In this document: in pieces, positions 27,744 to 34,843 of the stretch | Layout of the letters: every line of letters begins with the position of its first letter | Position numbering within the stretch: position 1 is the first letter of the stretch | From: Robertmurraya sp. | GTDB taxonomy: Bacteria; Bacillota; Bacilli; Bacillales; Cytobacillaceae | Direction of reading: 5' to 3' | Assembly: GCA_025451895.1 (NCBI GenBank) | Contig: JANWJP010000057.1 | Coordinates: 1 to 34,843, forward strand | DNA: 34,843 bases | The notes under the pieces: generated by a model | Seen by the model: the letters and a program-made list of their open reading frames with translations, nothing else | What the model was told of the DNA's origin: nothing | Databases searched by the model: none | Program-made: the position numbers and the translations under genes

Positions 27744-29063
27744 TTAACCGCGATCAAGTATTCGGCACATCATCATCGCTTTTCCAACCAGTTTTCCTTC
27801 GTTAAAAATCTCCACATCCAGTTTCCCAAACCTGCGCCCCGCCTCAAGAATATGGGGATGAATTTCCAGCATGCTGTCCATTTGCACCGGTTTAAGAAAA
27901 TAGATGGTGATATTTTCAACAACAAGTTCTCCCTTTTTGAAGCCTTTTAAAACACCGTTTGCAGCCTCTGTAATCAGGGTGGTCAGAACTCCGTAAGAAA
28001 CGGTTCCGAGATGATTAGTCATTTGCGGTGTGATCTCGCAACGATATATATCATCATTTTTGTGTTTTCCTCTGGCTAATATTAACTGACTGGTGATAAT
28101 ATCATCAATTGTTTCACCGACTTGCGGCTGCCGTTGGCTTGTCTGCATGGCCTTCAAAACATCCTGGCGGCTGATAATTCCCTTTAATTTTCCGTTGTCA
28201 TCCACAACGGGCAAAAGTTCAATGCTTTCCCAAACCATCATATGGGCTGCAGAAGCAACACTTGTTTTTACGCTGACAGTCATGGGGTTTTTGGTCATGA
28301 TTTTTTCAATCGATTTATCACTGTCAATTCCTAACACATCTTTTGCCGTGACAATTCCCTGAACCTTTAAGTTTTGGTCCACAACCGGATAGCGGCTGTG
28401 AGTAGTCTCTCTGTTTAATTCCAGCCATCTCTCCACTTTATCTGTTACCTTAAGATAATACGTTTTTTCCAGCGGCGTTAATATATCCTCAACAAGAATA
28501 ATTTCCTTTTTAATTAACTGGTCATAAATGGCCCGGTTAATCATGGTCGCTACGGTAAAGGTATCATAGCTGGTCGATATGATCGGGAGTTCAAGCTTGT
28601 CTGCAAGCTTTTTTACTTCTTCATCAGTATCAAATCCCCCGGTAATTAACACACCTGCGCCTGCGTTTAAGGCATACTCATGAGCTTTTGTCCTGTTTCC
28701 AACAATGAGCAGATTTCCGGCGCCTGTGTAGCGCATCATCGCTTCAAGCTTCATGGCCCCAATCACGAACTTGTTGAGGGTTTTATGAAGTCCGGCACGT
28801 CCGCCCAACACTTGACCATCCACAATATTTACGACCTCTGCGTAAGTAAGCTTTTCAATATTTTCTTTTTTCTTTTGCTCAATCCGAATGGTTCCGACGC
28901 GCTCAATCGTGCTGACAAAGCCTTGATTCTCAGCCTCCTTAATAGCCCGGTAAGCTGTTCCTTCACTTACGTTCAGCGCTCTGGCAATTTGTCTTACTGA
29001 AATTTTTTCTCCAATCGGCAGTTGGTCGATATATCTTAAAATTTGTTCATGTTTTGTGGCCAA
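27744..29063 (-). CDS. ytoI: YtoI, HTH-DRTGG-CBS-hotdog regulator
   Basis: This is a four-part, 439-aa predicted regulator. An N-terminal winged helix (about residues 1-60; ISVRQIARALNVSEGTAYRAI) is followed by a DRTGG-type domain (about 75-180; LLIVGNRTKAHEYALNAGAGVLITGG). Then come two CBS modules (about 190-310; SRYPVVDQNLKVQGIVTAKDVLG, LLPVVDDNGKLKGIISRQDVL), which typically bind adenosyl nucleotides. A C-terminal hotdog/thioesterase-like domain ends the protein (about 320-435). The order suggests a DNA-binding sensor of a nucleotide and perhaps an acyl-CoA, but no ligand is known to me. TTG 29063 is chosen, with GGAGG about 9 bases upstream; GTG 29072 abuts that site. Confidence 0.9.
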   Translation of the reverse strand: MATKHEQILRYIDQLPIGEKISVRQIARALNVSEGTAYRAIKEAENQGFVSTIERVGTIRIEQKKKENIEKLTYAEVVNIVDGQVLGGRAGLHKTLNKFVIGAMKLEAMMRYTGAGNLLIVGNRTKAHEYALNAGAGVLITGGFDTDEEVKKLADKLELPIISTSYDTFTVATMINRAIYDQLIKKEIILVEDILTPLEKTYYLKVTDKVERWLELNRETTHSRYPVVDQNLKVQGIVTAKDVLGIDSDKSIEKIMTKNPMTVSVKTSVASAAHMMVWESIELLPVVDDNGKLKGIISRQDVLKAMQTSQRQPQVGETIDDIITSQLILARGKHKNDDIYRCEITPQMTNHLGTVSYGVLTTLITEAANGVLKGFKKGELVVENITIYFLKPVQMDSMLEIHPHILEAGRRFGKLDVEIFNEGKLVGKAMMMCRILDRG

Positions 29064-29255
29064 GTCCTTCACCCTCCACCTGTTTACTACATTAATATAT
29101 GATCACAACTCTATTATAAGGTGAAAAGACCGGCAGATTCAATTCGTACTCTTGCAAAATAACTATTTTTATCCTCGTTTTTCCGTGTTTTGGGATTTAA
29201 TACTCTTTTTTACACATTTTCGGGACGATCTTCCCCTTTTTACCCGTTTGCTGTA

Positions 29256-29513
29256 CTATGATCCTCTTAAATATTGGCGGGATGAGACACCTTTTTTCAC
29301 CTTTACCGAAACCACTTTTTTTCGCACAGCGTTTTTGCGCGGTGAAAATAGCAGCCGCGCCATGTTTCCGGCAATAGCAAATAGGAGCAGGGTCAGCCAT
29401 GCAAAGGAAAATAGCACCCCCGGACCCTCCCCATGTAATGGAAGATGAGGAATGGCGTAATATAAAAGCAATCCGCACAGCAGCAAATAAAGAAAATACT
29501 TGTTTTTGTTCAT
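29256..29513 (-). CDS. Small two-helix membrane protein
   Basis: I do not recognise this family by name. The 85-aa product has two clear hydrophobic helices (about residues 5-22, KYFLYLLLCGLLLYYAIP; and 33-54, VLFSFAWLTLLLFAIAGNMA). A strongly basic C-terminus (RKNAVRKKVVSVKVKKG) probably lies in the cytoplasm. ATG 29513 is preceded by GAGGTG at good spacing, and hydrophobic pattern and codon use look coding, unlike the overlapping frames. It lies between ytoI and ytkL on the same strand. It may be a membrane-associated regulator or structural peptide; function cannot be stated. Confidence 0.65.
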   Translation of the reverse strand: MNKNKYFLYLLLCGLLLYYAIPHLPLHGEGPGVLFSFAWLTLLLFAIAGNMARLLFSPRKNAVRKKVVSVKVKKGVSSRQYLRGS

Positions 29514-29607
29514 CTTGACACCTCATTTACAATTTACATACTTTTTCTCTATCATATGCAGACAGGCCAAAAATAAGTCCGGGCATCCGAAGGCGTAAAG
29601 CTGATTT

Positions 29608-29658
29608 CCAAAAAAGAAAGGCCGTCTTCCGAAAGGAATTTTCCTTCAGAAGACAGCC
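29608..29658 (-). terminator. ytkL terminator
   Basis: GGCTGTCTTC-T-GAAGGAAAA pairs (with G-T wobbles) with its complement at 29620-29638 and 29641-29658, followed on the minus strand by TTTCTTTTTT. It is 5 bp after the ytkL stop. Confidence 0.88.
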
Positions 29659-29663
29659 ATTTT

Positions 29664-30347
29664 TTAAAATTCAATTGAATCCCCGGGATTAAGAACTATT
29701 CCTTTTCCTTCCGGCAGCATATCCACAAATTTCTGCGGATCCTGCTTAATAACAGGGAAAGTATTATAATGGATTGGAACAACAGTTTTAGCCCCCAACA
29801 GTTCAGCCGCATAAGCGGCATCTTCCGGACCCATTGTAAAATTGTCGCCAATCGGCAAGAAAGCCAGATCAATCGGATGCCTGTCGCCAATTAATTTCAT
29901 ATCCCCAAACAGCGAAGTATCTCCGGCATGATAGATGGTTTTGCCTTCAATAGTAATAAGCAGGCCGGCCGGCATTCCCAAATAAATAATTTCTTTGTTT
30001 CCTATTTCATATCCGGTGCTGTGGAAAGCCTGGGTCATTTTTACCTTTCCAAATTCAAACTCATAACTGCCTCCAATATTCATGCCGTGACAATTTTCGA
30101 CTCCCTGCCAGCCTAAGAAGGTGGCAATTTCCGGAGTGGCAATGACGAGTGCATTATTTTCCCTGGCCAACTGAACCGTATCCCCAATATGATCCGCATG
30201 GCCGTGGGTCAACAGGATGTAATCCGGCTTAACCTCATCGACCTTTAAATCTGTGAGAGAATTGCCTGTAATAAAGGGATCAATCAATAATGTTTTCCCG
30301 TTCGTTTCAATTTTTACAACAGCATGGCCATGATAAGAAATTAACAT
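29664..30347 (-). CDS. ytkL: UPF0173 metallo-beta-lactamase-fold hydrolase YtkL
   Basis: This predicted metal-dependent hydrolase belongs to the metallo-beta-lactamase superfamily; its substrate is unknown. The 227-aa protein starts with [14 protein letters not shown], then [12 protein letters not shown] and the zinc motif [10 protein letters not shown]. Later ligands are in [22 protein letters not shown] and PIHYNTFP, consistent with a two-metal site. ATG 30347 follows AAAGGAG; a TTG 18 bases earlier is too close to a ribosome site to be used. It faces away from the M24 peptidase gene and has its own terminator. Confidence 0.92.
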   Translation of the reverse strand: MLISYHGHAVVKIETNGKTLLIDPFITGNSLTDLKVDEVKPDYILLTHGHADHIGDTVQLARENNALVIATPEIATFLGWQGVENCHGMNIGGSYEFEFGKVKMTQAFHSTGYEIGNKEIIYLGMPAGLLITIEGKTIYHAGDTSLFGDMKLIGDRHPIDLAFLPIGDNFTMGPEDAAYAAELLGAKTVVPIHYNTFPVIKQDPQKFVDMLPEGKGIVLNPGDSIEF

Positions 30348-30657
30348 TTCCTGTACTCCTTTCAAAAATGATCCTCTGTTACTTTATTTCAACAAAAACT
30401 GCGGCTTTCCTTCTTCAACCTTATAACCAAAATAACAAAAAAGTAAAAGTTTTTTGTTTTTATAACATCCATTCACACTCTGTTCGAAACAAAAATGTTA
30501 ATACGCCGGCAGACAGAAAAACAGAAAAATCTTTTCAAATAATCATTGATTTTTTCTTTGTAAGAAATTGCTTTTTGTCATTCTTTTGTTTAAAGTTACC
30601 ATAGCCTCATATTATATTGAACGAATTTATAAGTCTTATTTTCGAGGGGGTTCTTCA
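30348..30657. promoter_or_regulatory. Divergent ytkL/M24 peptidase promoter region
   Basis: This AT-rich spacer separates two divergent genes. For the plus-strand gene, TTGTTT (30586-30591) and TATTAT (30610-30615) with an 18-base gap form a plausible promoter. No clear promoter for ytkL stands out. No gene or strong palindrome is seen. Confidence 0.4.
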
Positions 30658-31755
30658 ATGAACGAGAGAATATTAAAACTAAGTTCCTGGATGCAAGAGG
30701 AAAACATTGCGGTGTCCTTTCTTACTTCAACGGAAAATATTTTTTACCTGAGCAACTTTTACAGTGACCCTCATGAACGGCTGTTAGGGTTGGCAGTTTT
30801 TCAAGAAAAAGAACCTTTTTTAATCTGCCCGGCAATGGAAAAAGAAAGCGTTAAGGAGGCAGGCTGGGAATTTGACATCCTTGCCTACAGTGATATTGAA
30901 AATCCTTGGGAACTGGTTGAAAAAGCGGTAAAAACGAGGATTAAAGCCTTTGATAAGATTGCAGTTGAAAAGGAACATCTGAATGTGGTCAGATACGAAG
31001 AAATTTTACATCGGTTTTCCGGGACAAAAATTGTATCTGCCGAAGAAAAACTGCGACAGCTCCGCATGTTTAAGGATGCGGATGAAATTGCCCGCTTAAG
31101 AAAAGCCTGCGCCCTTGCCGATTATGCCATTGAAGCAGGCTGTGCCGAAATCCGCGAGGGAAAAACAGAACTGGAAATTTTGGCTGCCATCGAATATGAA
31201 CTGAAGAAAAAGGGAGTTCAAAAAATGTCCTTTGATACAATGGTTCTCACGGGAGCAAACAGCGCTTCTCCCCACGGAGTTCCCGGACAGACAAAAGTTC
31301 AAAAAGGAGATTTCATTCTGTTTGATTTAGGCGTGGTCATTGACGGATATTGCTCTGATATTACCCGAACCGTCGCTTATGGCGATATTGATGACAGGAA
31401 AAAGGAAATTTACGACATTGTTTTAAAAAGCCAGCTCACTGCAATTGAAGCAAGCAGGGCAGGGGTAAGCTGCGCTGATGTTGATTTAACTGCCAGAAAC
31501 ATCATTGCCGGCGCGGGCTTCGGCGAATATTTCACACACCGTCTCGGACACGGGCTCGGGATAAGCGTTCATGAATACCCTTCAATCACTGAAACGAATC
31601 CCCTGATTCTTGAAAAAGGAATGTTTTTTACAATCGAACCCGGCATATACATCCCTGGAACAGCCGGTGTCAGAATTGAAGATGATGTTCTTATTACAGA
31701 CAATGGCGCAGAAGTACTGACAAAATATCCGAAAGAATTGAAGATTATTTCTTAA
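30658..31755 (+). CDS. M24 family Xaa-Pro peptidase
   Basis: This is a metal-dependent peptidase of the Xaa-Pro aminopeptidase/dipeptidase group that removes residues before proline, probably in the cytoplasm. The 365-aa protein has a creatinase-like N-terminal domain (about 1-130) and the pita-bread catalytic domain. The five metal ligands are visible: the two aspartates in FDLGVVIDGYCSDITRT, H in HRLGHGLGISVHE, E in FTIEPGIYIP and E in GVRIEDD. ATG 30658 follows GAGGGGG at 7 bases; the longer frame upstream is leader sequence. It resembles B. subtilis PapA/YkvY from memory, so I leave the symbol blank. It converges on ald. Confidence 0.92.
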   Translation: MNERILKLSSWMQEENIAVSFLTSTENIFYLSNFYSDPHERLLGLAVFQEKEPFLICPAMEKESVKEAGWEFDILAYSDIENPWELVEKAVKTRIKAFDKIAVEKEHLNVVRYEEILHRFSGTKIVSAEEKLRQLRMFKDADEIARLRKACALADYAIEAGCAEIREGKTELEILAAIEYELKKKGVQKMSFDTMVLTGANSASPHGVPGQTKVQKGDFILFDLGVVIDGYCSDITRTVAYGDIDDRKKEIYDIVLKSQLTAIEASRAGVSCADVDLTARNIIAGAGFGEYFTHRLGHGLGISVHEYPSITETNPLILEKGMFFTIEPGIYIPGTAGVRIEDDVLITDNGAEVLTKYPKELKIIS

Positions 31756-31802
31756 ACAGCCCATGCACTGTTTAAAGCTTCCCCCCTGTCCGGGCTGGCC
31801 AT

Positions 31803-31850
31803 AAAAATGCCGGTTCACCGCAATAAAACGCTAAACCGGCATTTTTTACA
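31803..31850. terminator. M24 peptidase/ald convergent terminator
   Basis: AAAAATGCCGGTT (31803-31815) with AACCGGCATTTTT (31834-31846) is a perfect 13-bp stem with an 18-nt loop, with T-runs on the plus strand and also on the minus strand. It ends two convergent genes. Confidence 0.9.
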
Positions 31851-31860
31851 AATATGTTAT

Positions 31861-32982
31861 TTACGGCTGGCTGAGAAGATCCTTGATCGGGGTATATGGC
31901 AAATTATGAGCCATAGCGACAGCCTCATATGTTAAATGCCCCTGATAGGTGTTTACCCCTTTTAATAGTGATTCATCTTCCAATACAGCGGCAAGAAAAC
32001 CTTTGTCAGCAATTTTCAGGGCATAAGGCACGGTAACGTTTGTTAATGCTGTTGTTGCCGTATTTGGAACTGCTCCCGGCATATTTGACACAGCATAATG
32101 GACGACACCGTATTTATAATAGGTTGGATTATCATGGGTCGTCATCCGGTCTGTCGTTTCAAAAATACCTCCCTGGTCAATGGCAATGTCAACAATCACT
32201 GAACCCGGCGACATCGCTTCAACCATTTCCTCCGTAACAAGCTTTGGAGCCTTTGCTCCCGGAATAAGAACGGCCCCGATTACCAAATCCGATTCTTTCA
32301 CAGATTCAGCAATATTATATGGGTTAGACATCAGGGTCGTAACATTTCTTCCGAAAATATCATCAAGCTCACGGAGCCGTTTTGGATTCACATCAATAAT
32401 GGTTACTTCCGCACCCAGACCGACAGCCAACTTGGCTGCATTGGTTCCAACCATTCCTCCCCCGATGATTGTAACTTTTCCCCGTTTAACTCCGGGAATT
32501 CCCCCGAGAAGAATGCCTTTTCCTCCCTTTACTTTTTCAAGCAGCTGGGCCCCTACCTGAACAGCCATTCTGCCAGCAACCTCACTCATCGGCGTCAGCA
32601 ACGGCAGGGATTTATCCGGCAATTGCACCGTTTCATAAGCGATGGCAGTAATCTTTTTTTCCAGTAAAACCTTTGTTAATTCCGGTTCTGCTGCTAAATG
32701 CAAATACGTAAAGATCATTAATCCTTCACGAAAATACTTATATTCAGACGGGAGCGGCTCCTTCACTTTCATAACCAAATCTGCATTCCAGGCTTCTGCC
32801 GCGCTGCTCACAATCGTGGCTCCAGCCGTTCTGTATTCGGAATCTTTGAAGCCGGAACCGAGCCCCGCTTCAGTTTCTATATACACATCATGTCCATGGC
32901 GGACTAATTCCTGTACTCCCGCCGGTGTTATTGCAACCCGATTCTCATTGTTTTTTATTTCTTTAGGTACACCGATACGCAA
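31861..32982 (-). CDS. ald: Alanine dehydrogenase
   Basis: This NAD-dependent enzyme interconverts L-alanine with pyruvate and ammonia; in Bacillus it supports growth on alanine and normal sporulation. The 373-aa protein has the N-terminal [17 protein letters not shown] with R15, the substrate-binding K74 (MKVKEPLP), the catalytic histidine ([11 protein letters not shown]95) and the Rossmann loop [25 protein letters not shown] carries the active-site aspartate. The start is TTG 32982, with GAGGGGG 6 bases upstream. No alanine regulator gene is adjacent, but a 614-bp upstream gap leaves room for control sites. Confidence 0.97.
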   Translation of the reverse strand: MRIGVPKEIKNNENRVAITPAGVQELVRHGHDVYIETEAGLGSGFKDSEYRTAGATIVSSAAEAWNADLVMKVKEPLPSEYKYFREGLMIFTYLHLAAEPELTKVLLEKKITAIAYETVQLPDKSLPLLTPMSEVAGRMAVQVGAQLLEKVKGGKGILLGGIPGVKRGKVTIIGGGMVGTNAAKLAVGLGAEVTIIDVNPKRLRELDDIFGRNVTTLMSNPYNIAESVKESDLVIGAVLIPGAKAPKLVTEEMVEAMSPGSVIVDIAIDQGGIFETTDRMTTHDNPTYYKYGVVHYAVSNMPGAVPNTATTALTNVTVPYALKIADKGFLAAVLEDESLLKGVNTYQGHLTYEAVAMAHNLPYTPIKDLLSQP

Positions 32983-33596
32983 ATTTATTCCCCCTCGATT
33001 AATTCCTCGCTAAACATTTTAATCATACTATATCATCTTTGCATAAGATGAATAAAGAGAATTTTAAAATTTATCAGACAGCAGTTTCCCATTTCCTGTT
33101 GCCATGCCTTGAAAATTCTTTTTTTATTGCCCAAATCCACTTTTCAAAAATGTTCAAATAAATAATTTTTGCCCCTTTAACAGCAAAAACAGCCATAGTG
33201 ATTAAGCAAAAAACACCACCATGGCGGCAGATGGGAAAACTGCTGCGCTTTGCATTTAAATTAAAGAATCAATACTGCATTTATAAAGATGATTTAGGGA
33301 AGAATTTATTAAAGAAGCTGTCATGCCGCGGAACAATACATATGAAATGATGTCCGTTATCCATGGCAAATTTTATGTCCAGCCTCCCCGTATTTTCTTT
33401 GTTAAAAGAGGAGCCGTTTATTCTTATTCTTTTTGCCTGAGCCGCTCCCAAGGATGTGACATCCGTTCATCCCGAAAGCAATTTGCTTCTTTGTTATCCT
33501 TTTTTCAAGAATATTTTCCTATATATGCATCATTCGAAATTTTGTTACAGATATTCTTTCTAAAAAGTAGTATAATTTAGAAAAGGAGGGAATCAT
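32983..33596. promoter_or_regulatory. ald/uspA divergent intergenic region
   Basis: This 614-bp gene-poor spacer holds TATAGT/TATGAT boxes near 33020-33030 on the ald side and TATAAT (33571-33576) just before the uspA ribosome site. Neither has a good -35. A GCGGCAG/CTGCTGC hairpin (33224-33230 with 33240-33246) stands alone with no T-run. The 33323-33580 open frame has no proper ribosome site. Confidence 0.4.
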
Positions 33597-34037
33597 ATGA
33601 GTCTCACTTATAAAAATATATTAGTAGCAGTTGATGGTTCAAAGGAAGCAGAGAGAGCTCTGAAAAAAGCAATCGACGTAGCAAAAAGACATAATGCAAA
33701 AATTATTCTGGCGCACATCATTGATACGCGGACATTCGCCACAGTGGAAGCATATGACAGCACGATTGCAGAACGTGCAGATTTATTTGCCACTGAATTA
33801 ATGGAAAATTACAAAAAGCAGGTTGTGGATGCCGGCGTAACTGAAGTTGAGTACGTCATTGACTATGGTTCACCAAAAATAAAGATTCCCAGGGAAATTG
33901 CCAAAAAACATGAAGCGGATTTAATTGTCTGCGGAGCAACAGGGTTAAATGCCGTAGAAAGATTCCTAATTGGAAGCGTTTCTGAAAACATTGCTCGCCA
34001 TTCAAAGGTTGATGTGCTAATCGTAAGAAATGAATAA
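33597..34037 (+). CDS. Universal stress protein (UspA family)
   Basis: This nucleotide-binding stress protein is induced in many bacteria by starvation or energy stress; its target here is unknown. The 146-aa protein has the usual Usp fold. The N-terminal strand KNILVAVDGSKEAERAL starts it, and the ATP-binding motif G-2x-G-9x-G(S) appears as GATGLNAVERFLIGSVSENI. ATG 33597 follows AAGGAGGG. It stands alone between divergent ald and convergent argH and ends at a strong terminator. In B. subtilis several Usp paralogs exist, so I give no symbol. Confidence 0.95.
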   Translation: MSLTYKNILVAVDGSKEAERALKKAIDVAKRHNAKIILAHIIDTRTFATVEAYDSTIAERADLFATELMENYKKQVVDAGVTEVEYVIDYGSPKIKIPREIAKKHEADLIVCGATGLNAVERFLIGSVSENIARHSKVDVLIVRNE

Positions 34038-34041
34038 TAAT

Positions 34042-34088
34042 AATAAGGCTGTCTCAAAAGGGCGCACCCCCTTTTAAGACAGCCTTAT
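34042..34088. terminator. Usp/argH convergent terminator
   Basis: AATAAGGCTGTCTCAAAAGGG (34042-34061) pairs with CCCCTTTTAAGACAGCCTTATT (34067-34088) over about 20 bp, with one C-A mismatch and a 5-nt loop. T-rich sequence follows on both strands. It serves two convergent genes. Confidence 0.9.
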
Positions 34089-34103
34089 TAACTGCAGCAT
34101 GAT

Positions 34104-34843
34104 TTATTTTCCAAGGATTTGGTTTGCTTTTTCCAAAGCAATCCGAACCTGCTCAAAACCTGTTCCGCCTGCACTGTTTCTCCTTTGAACAGCCGTTTCC
34201 GGTTTCAAAACATGATAAATATCTTCTTCAAAAAGCGGGTTCGCTTCCTTAAACTCTTCCAGCGACAAATCAGCCAAATAACAGTTTTTCTGCACACAGG
34301 TTAACACCAGCTTGCCGACAATTTCATGACTTTCCCGAAACGGAACGCCTTTACTGTATAAATAATCGGCCAATTCTGTCGCATTAGAAAAATCATTTTT
34401 CGTCGCTTTTTCCATTTCCTCCGTACGAACCTTCATTGTCCGAATCATTCCGGCAAAAATCTTCAATGAACCGGTTACCGTCTTTACCGTATCAAACATG
34501 CCCTCTTTATCTTCCTGCATGTCCTTATTATAGGCAAGCGGAAGTCCCTTCAAGACAGTGAGAAGACCCATTAAATTCCCGTATACGCGTCCGGTTTTTC
34601 CCCGAATCAATTCGGCCATGTCAGGGTTTTTCTTTTGCGGCATAATGCTGCTGCCCGTTGAAAAGCTGTCATCAAGTTCAATAAAACGGAACTCCTGCGA
34701 TGACCAAAGAATAATTTCTTCAGCCAGCCTTGATAAATGCATCATCAAAATTGAACTGGCTGACAGAAATTCCAGAATGAAGTCACGATCACTGACAGCA
34801 TCCAGGCTGTTTTCATAAATGCCCTCAAAACCGAGAAGATCAG
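34104..34843 (-). CDS. argH: Argininosuccinate lyase, C-terminal part (cut by window edge)
   Basis: This enzyme splits argininosuccinate into arginine and fumarate, the last step of arginine biosynthesis. About 246 C-terminal residues are in the window; the reading frame continues past the right edge ([18 protein letters not shown] is already coding upstream of the first ATG). The fumarase/aspartase signature [16 protein letters not shown], with its mobile catalytic loop, is intact, and the C-terminal helices [11 protein letters not shown] complete the protein. The upstream partner argG would lie to the right. Confidence 0.95.
   Translation of the reverse strand, partial: DLLGFEGIYENSLDAVSDRDFILEFLSASSILMMHLSRLAEEIILWSSQEFRFIELDDSFSTGSSIMPQKKNPDMAELIRGKTGRVYGNLMGLLTVLKGLPLAYNKDMQEDKEGMFDTVKTVTGSLKIFAGMIRTMKVRTEEMEKATKNDFSNATELADYLYSKGVPFRESHEIVGKLVLTCVQKNCYLADLSLEEFKEANPLFEEDIYHVLKPETAVQRRNSAGGTGFEQVRIALEKANQILGK

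Noticed and set aside
33323-33580. 85-codon frame upstream of the Usp gene
   Set aside because: Weak ribosome site and no recognisable protein; it overlaps the likely promoter region.

Overview
This window looks like chromosome from an endospore-forming member of the Bacillaceae. The evidence is strong AGGAGG-type ribosome binding sites, many TTG starts, sporulation genes (ytrH, ytrI, ytvI) and a gene order that I recall as matching the Bacillus subtilis/Geobacillus polA-phoPR-mdh-icd-citZ to argH core segment. The genus cannot be fixed from the sequence alone. I see no rRNA, tRNA, CRISPR, prophage or intact insertion sequence.

Layout. 1-6196 (minus strand): start of polA (cut by the window edge), hflC and hflK (membrane SPFH proteins), and the phoP-phoR two-component system. 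6197-6992 is a gene-poor gap with a hairpin-rich repeat patch. 6993-10745 (minus): TCA genes mdh, icd and citZ. 11215-14018: membrane proteins ytwI (minus), ytvI (plus) and fxsA (minus). 14220-21391 (minus): a carbon-flow block of pyk, pfkA, accA, accD, a GntR/FadR-type regulator and the malic enzyme ytsJ. 21686-25036 (minus): dnaE. 25302-27675: ytrH-ytrI (plus), nrnA (minus) and ytpI (plus). 27744-30347 (minus): ytoI, a small membrane protein and ytkL. 30658-34843: an M24 peptidase (plus), ald (minus), a UspA-type protein (plus) and the 3' part of argH (minus, cut by the edge).

How it fits together. Glycolysis (pfkA, pyk), pyruvate/malate interconversion (ytsJ), the first committed step of fatty acid synthesis (accDA) and the oxidative TCA arm (citZ, icd, mdh) lie side by side, so the block handles the split of carbon between energy and lipid. 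The GntR regulator sits between ytsJ and accD. A perfect 13-bp palindrome of the FadR/VanR operator type lies beside the accD -10 box, suggesting local control of malonyl-CoA supply. Other points worth following are the hflKC pair between phoR and polA, palindromes around citZ, a 19-bp tandem repeat between nrnA and ytpI, the multidomain regulator YtoI, and terminators sharing a GGCTGTCT stem. Most of the window is conserved housekeeping sequence. I found no clear new multi-gene system.
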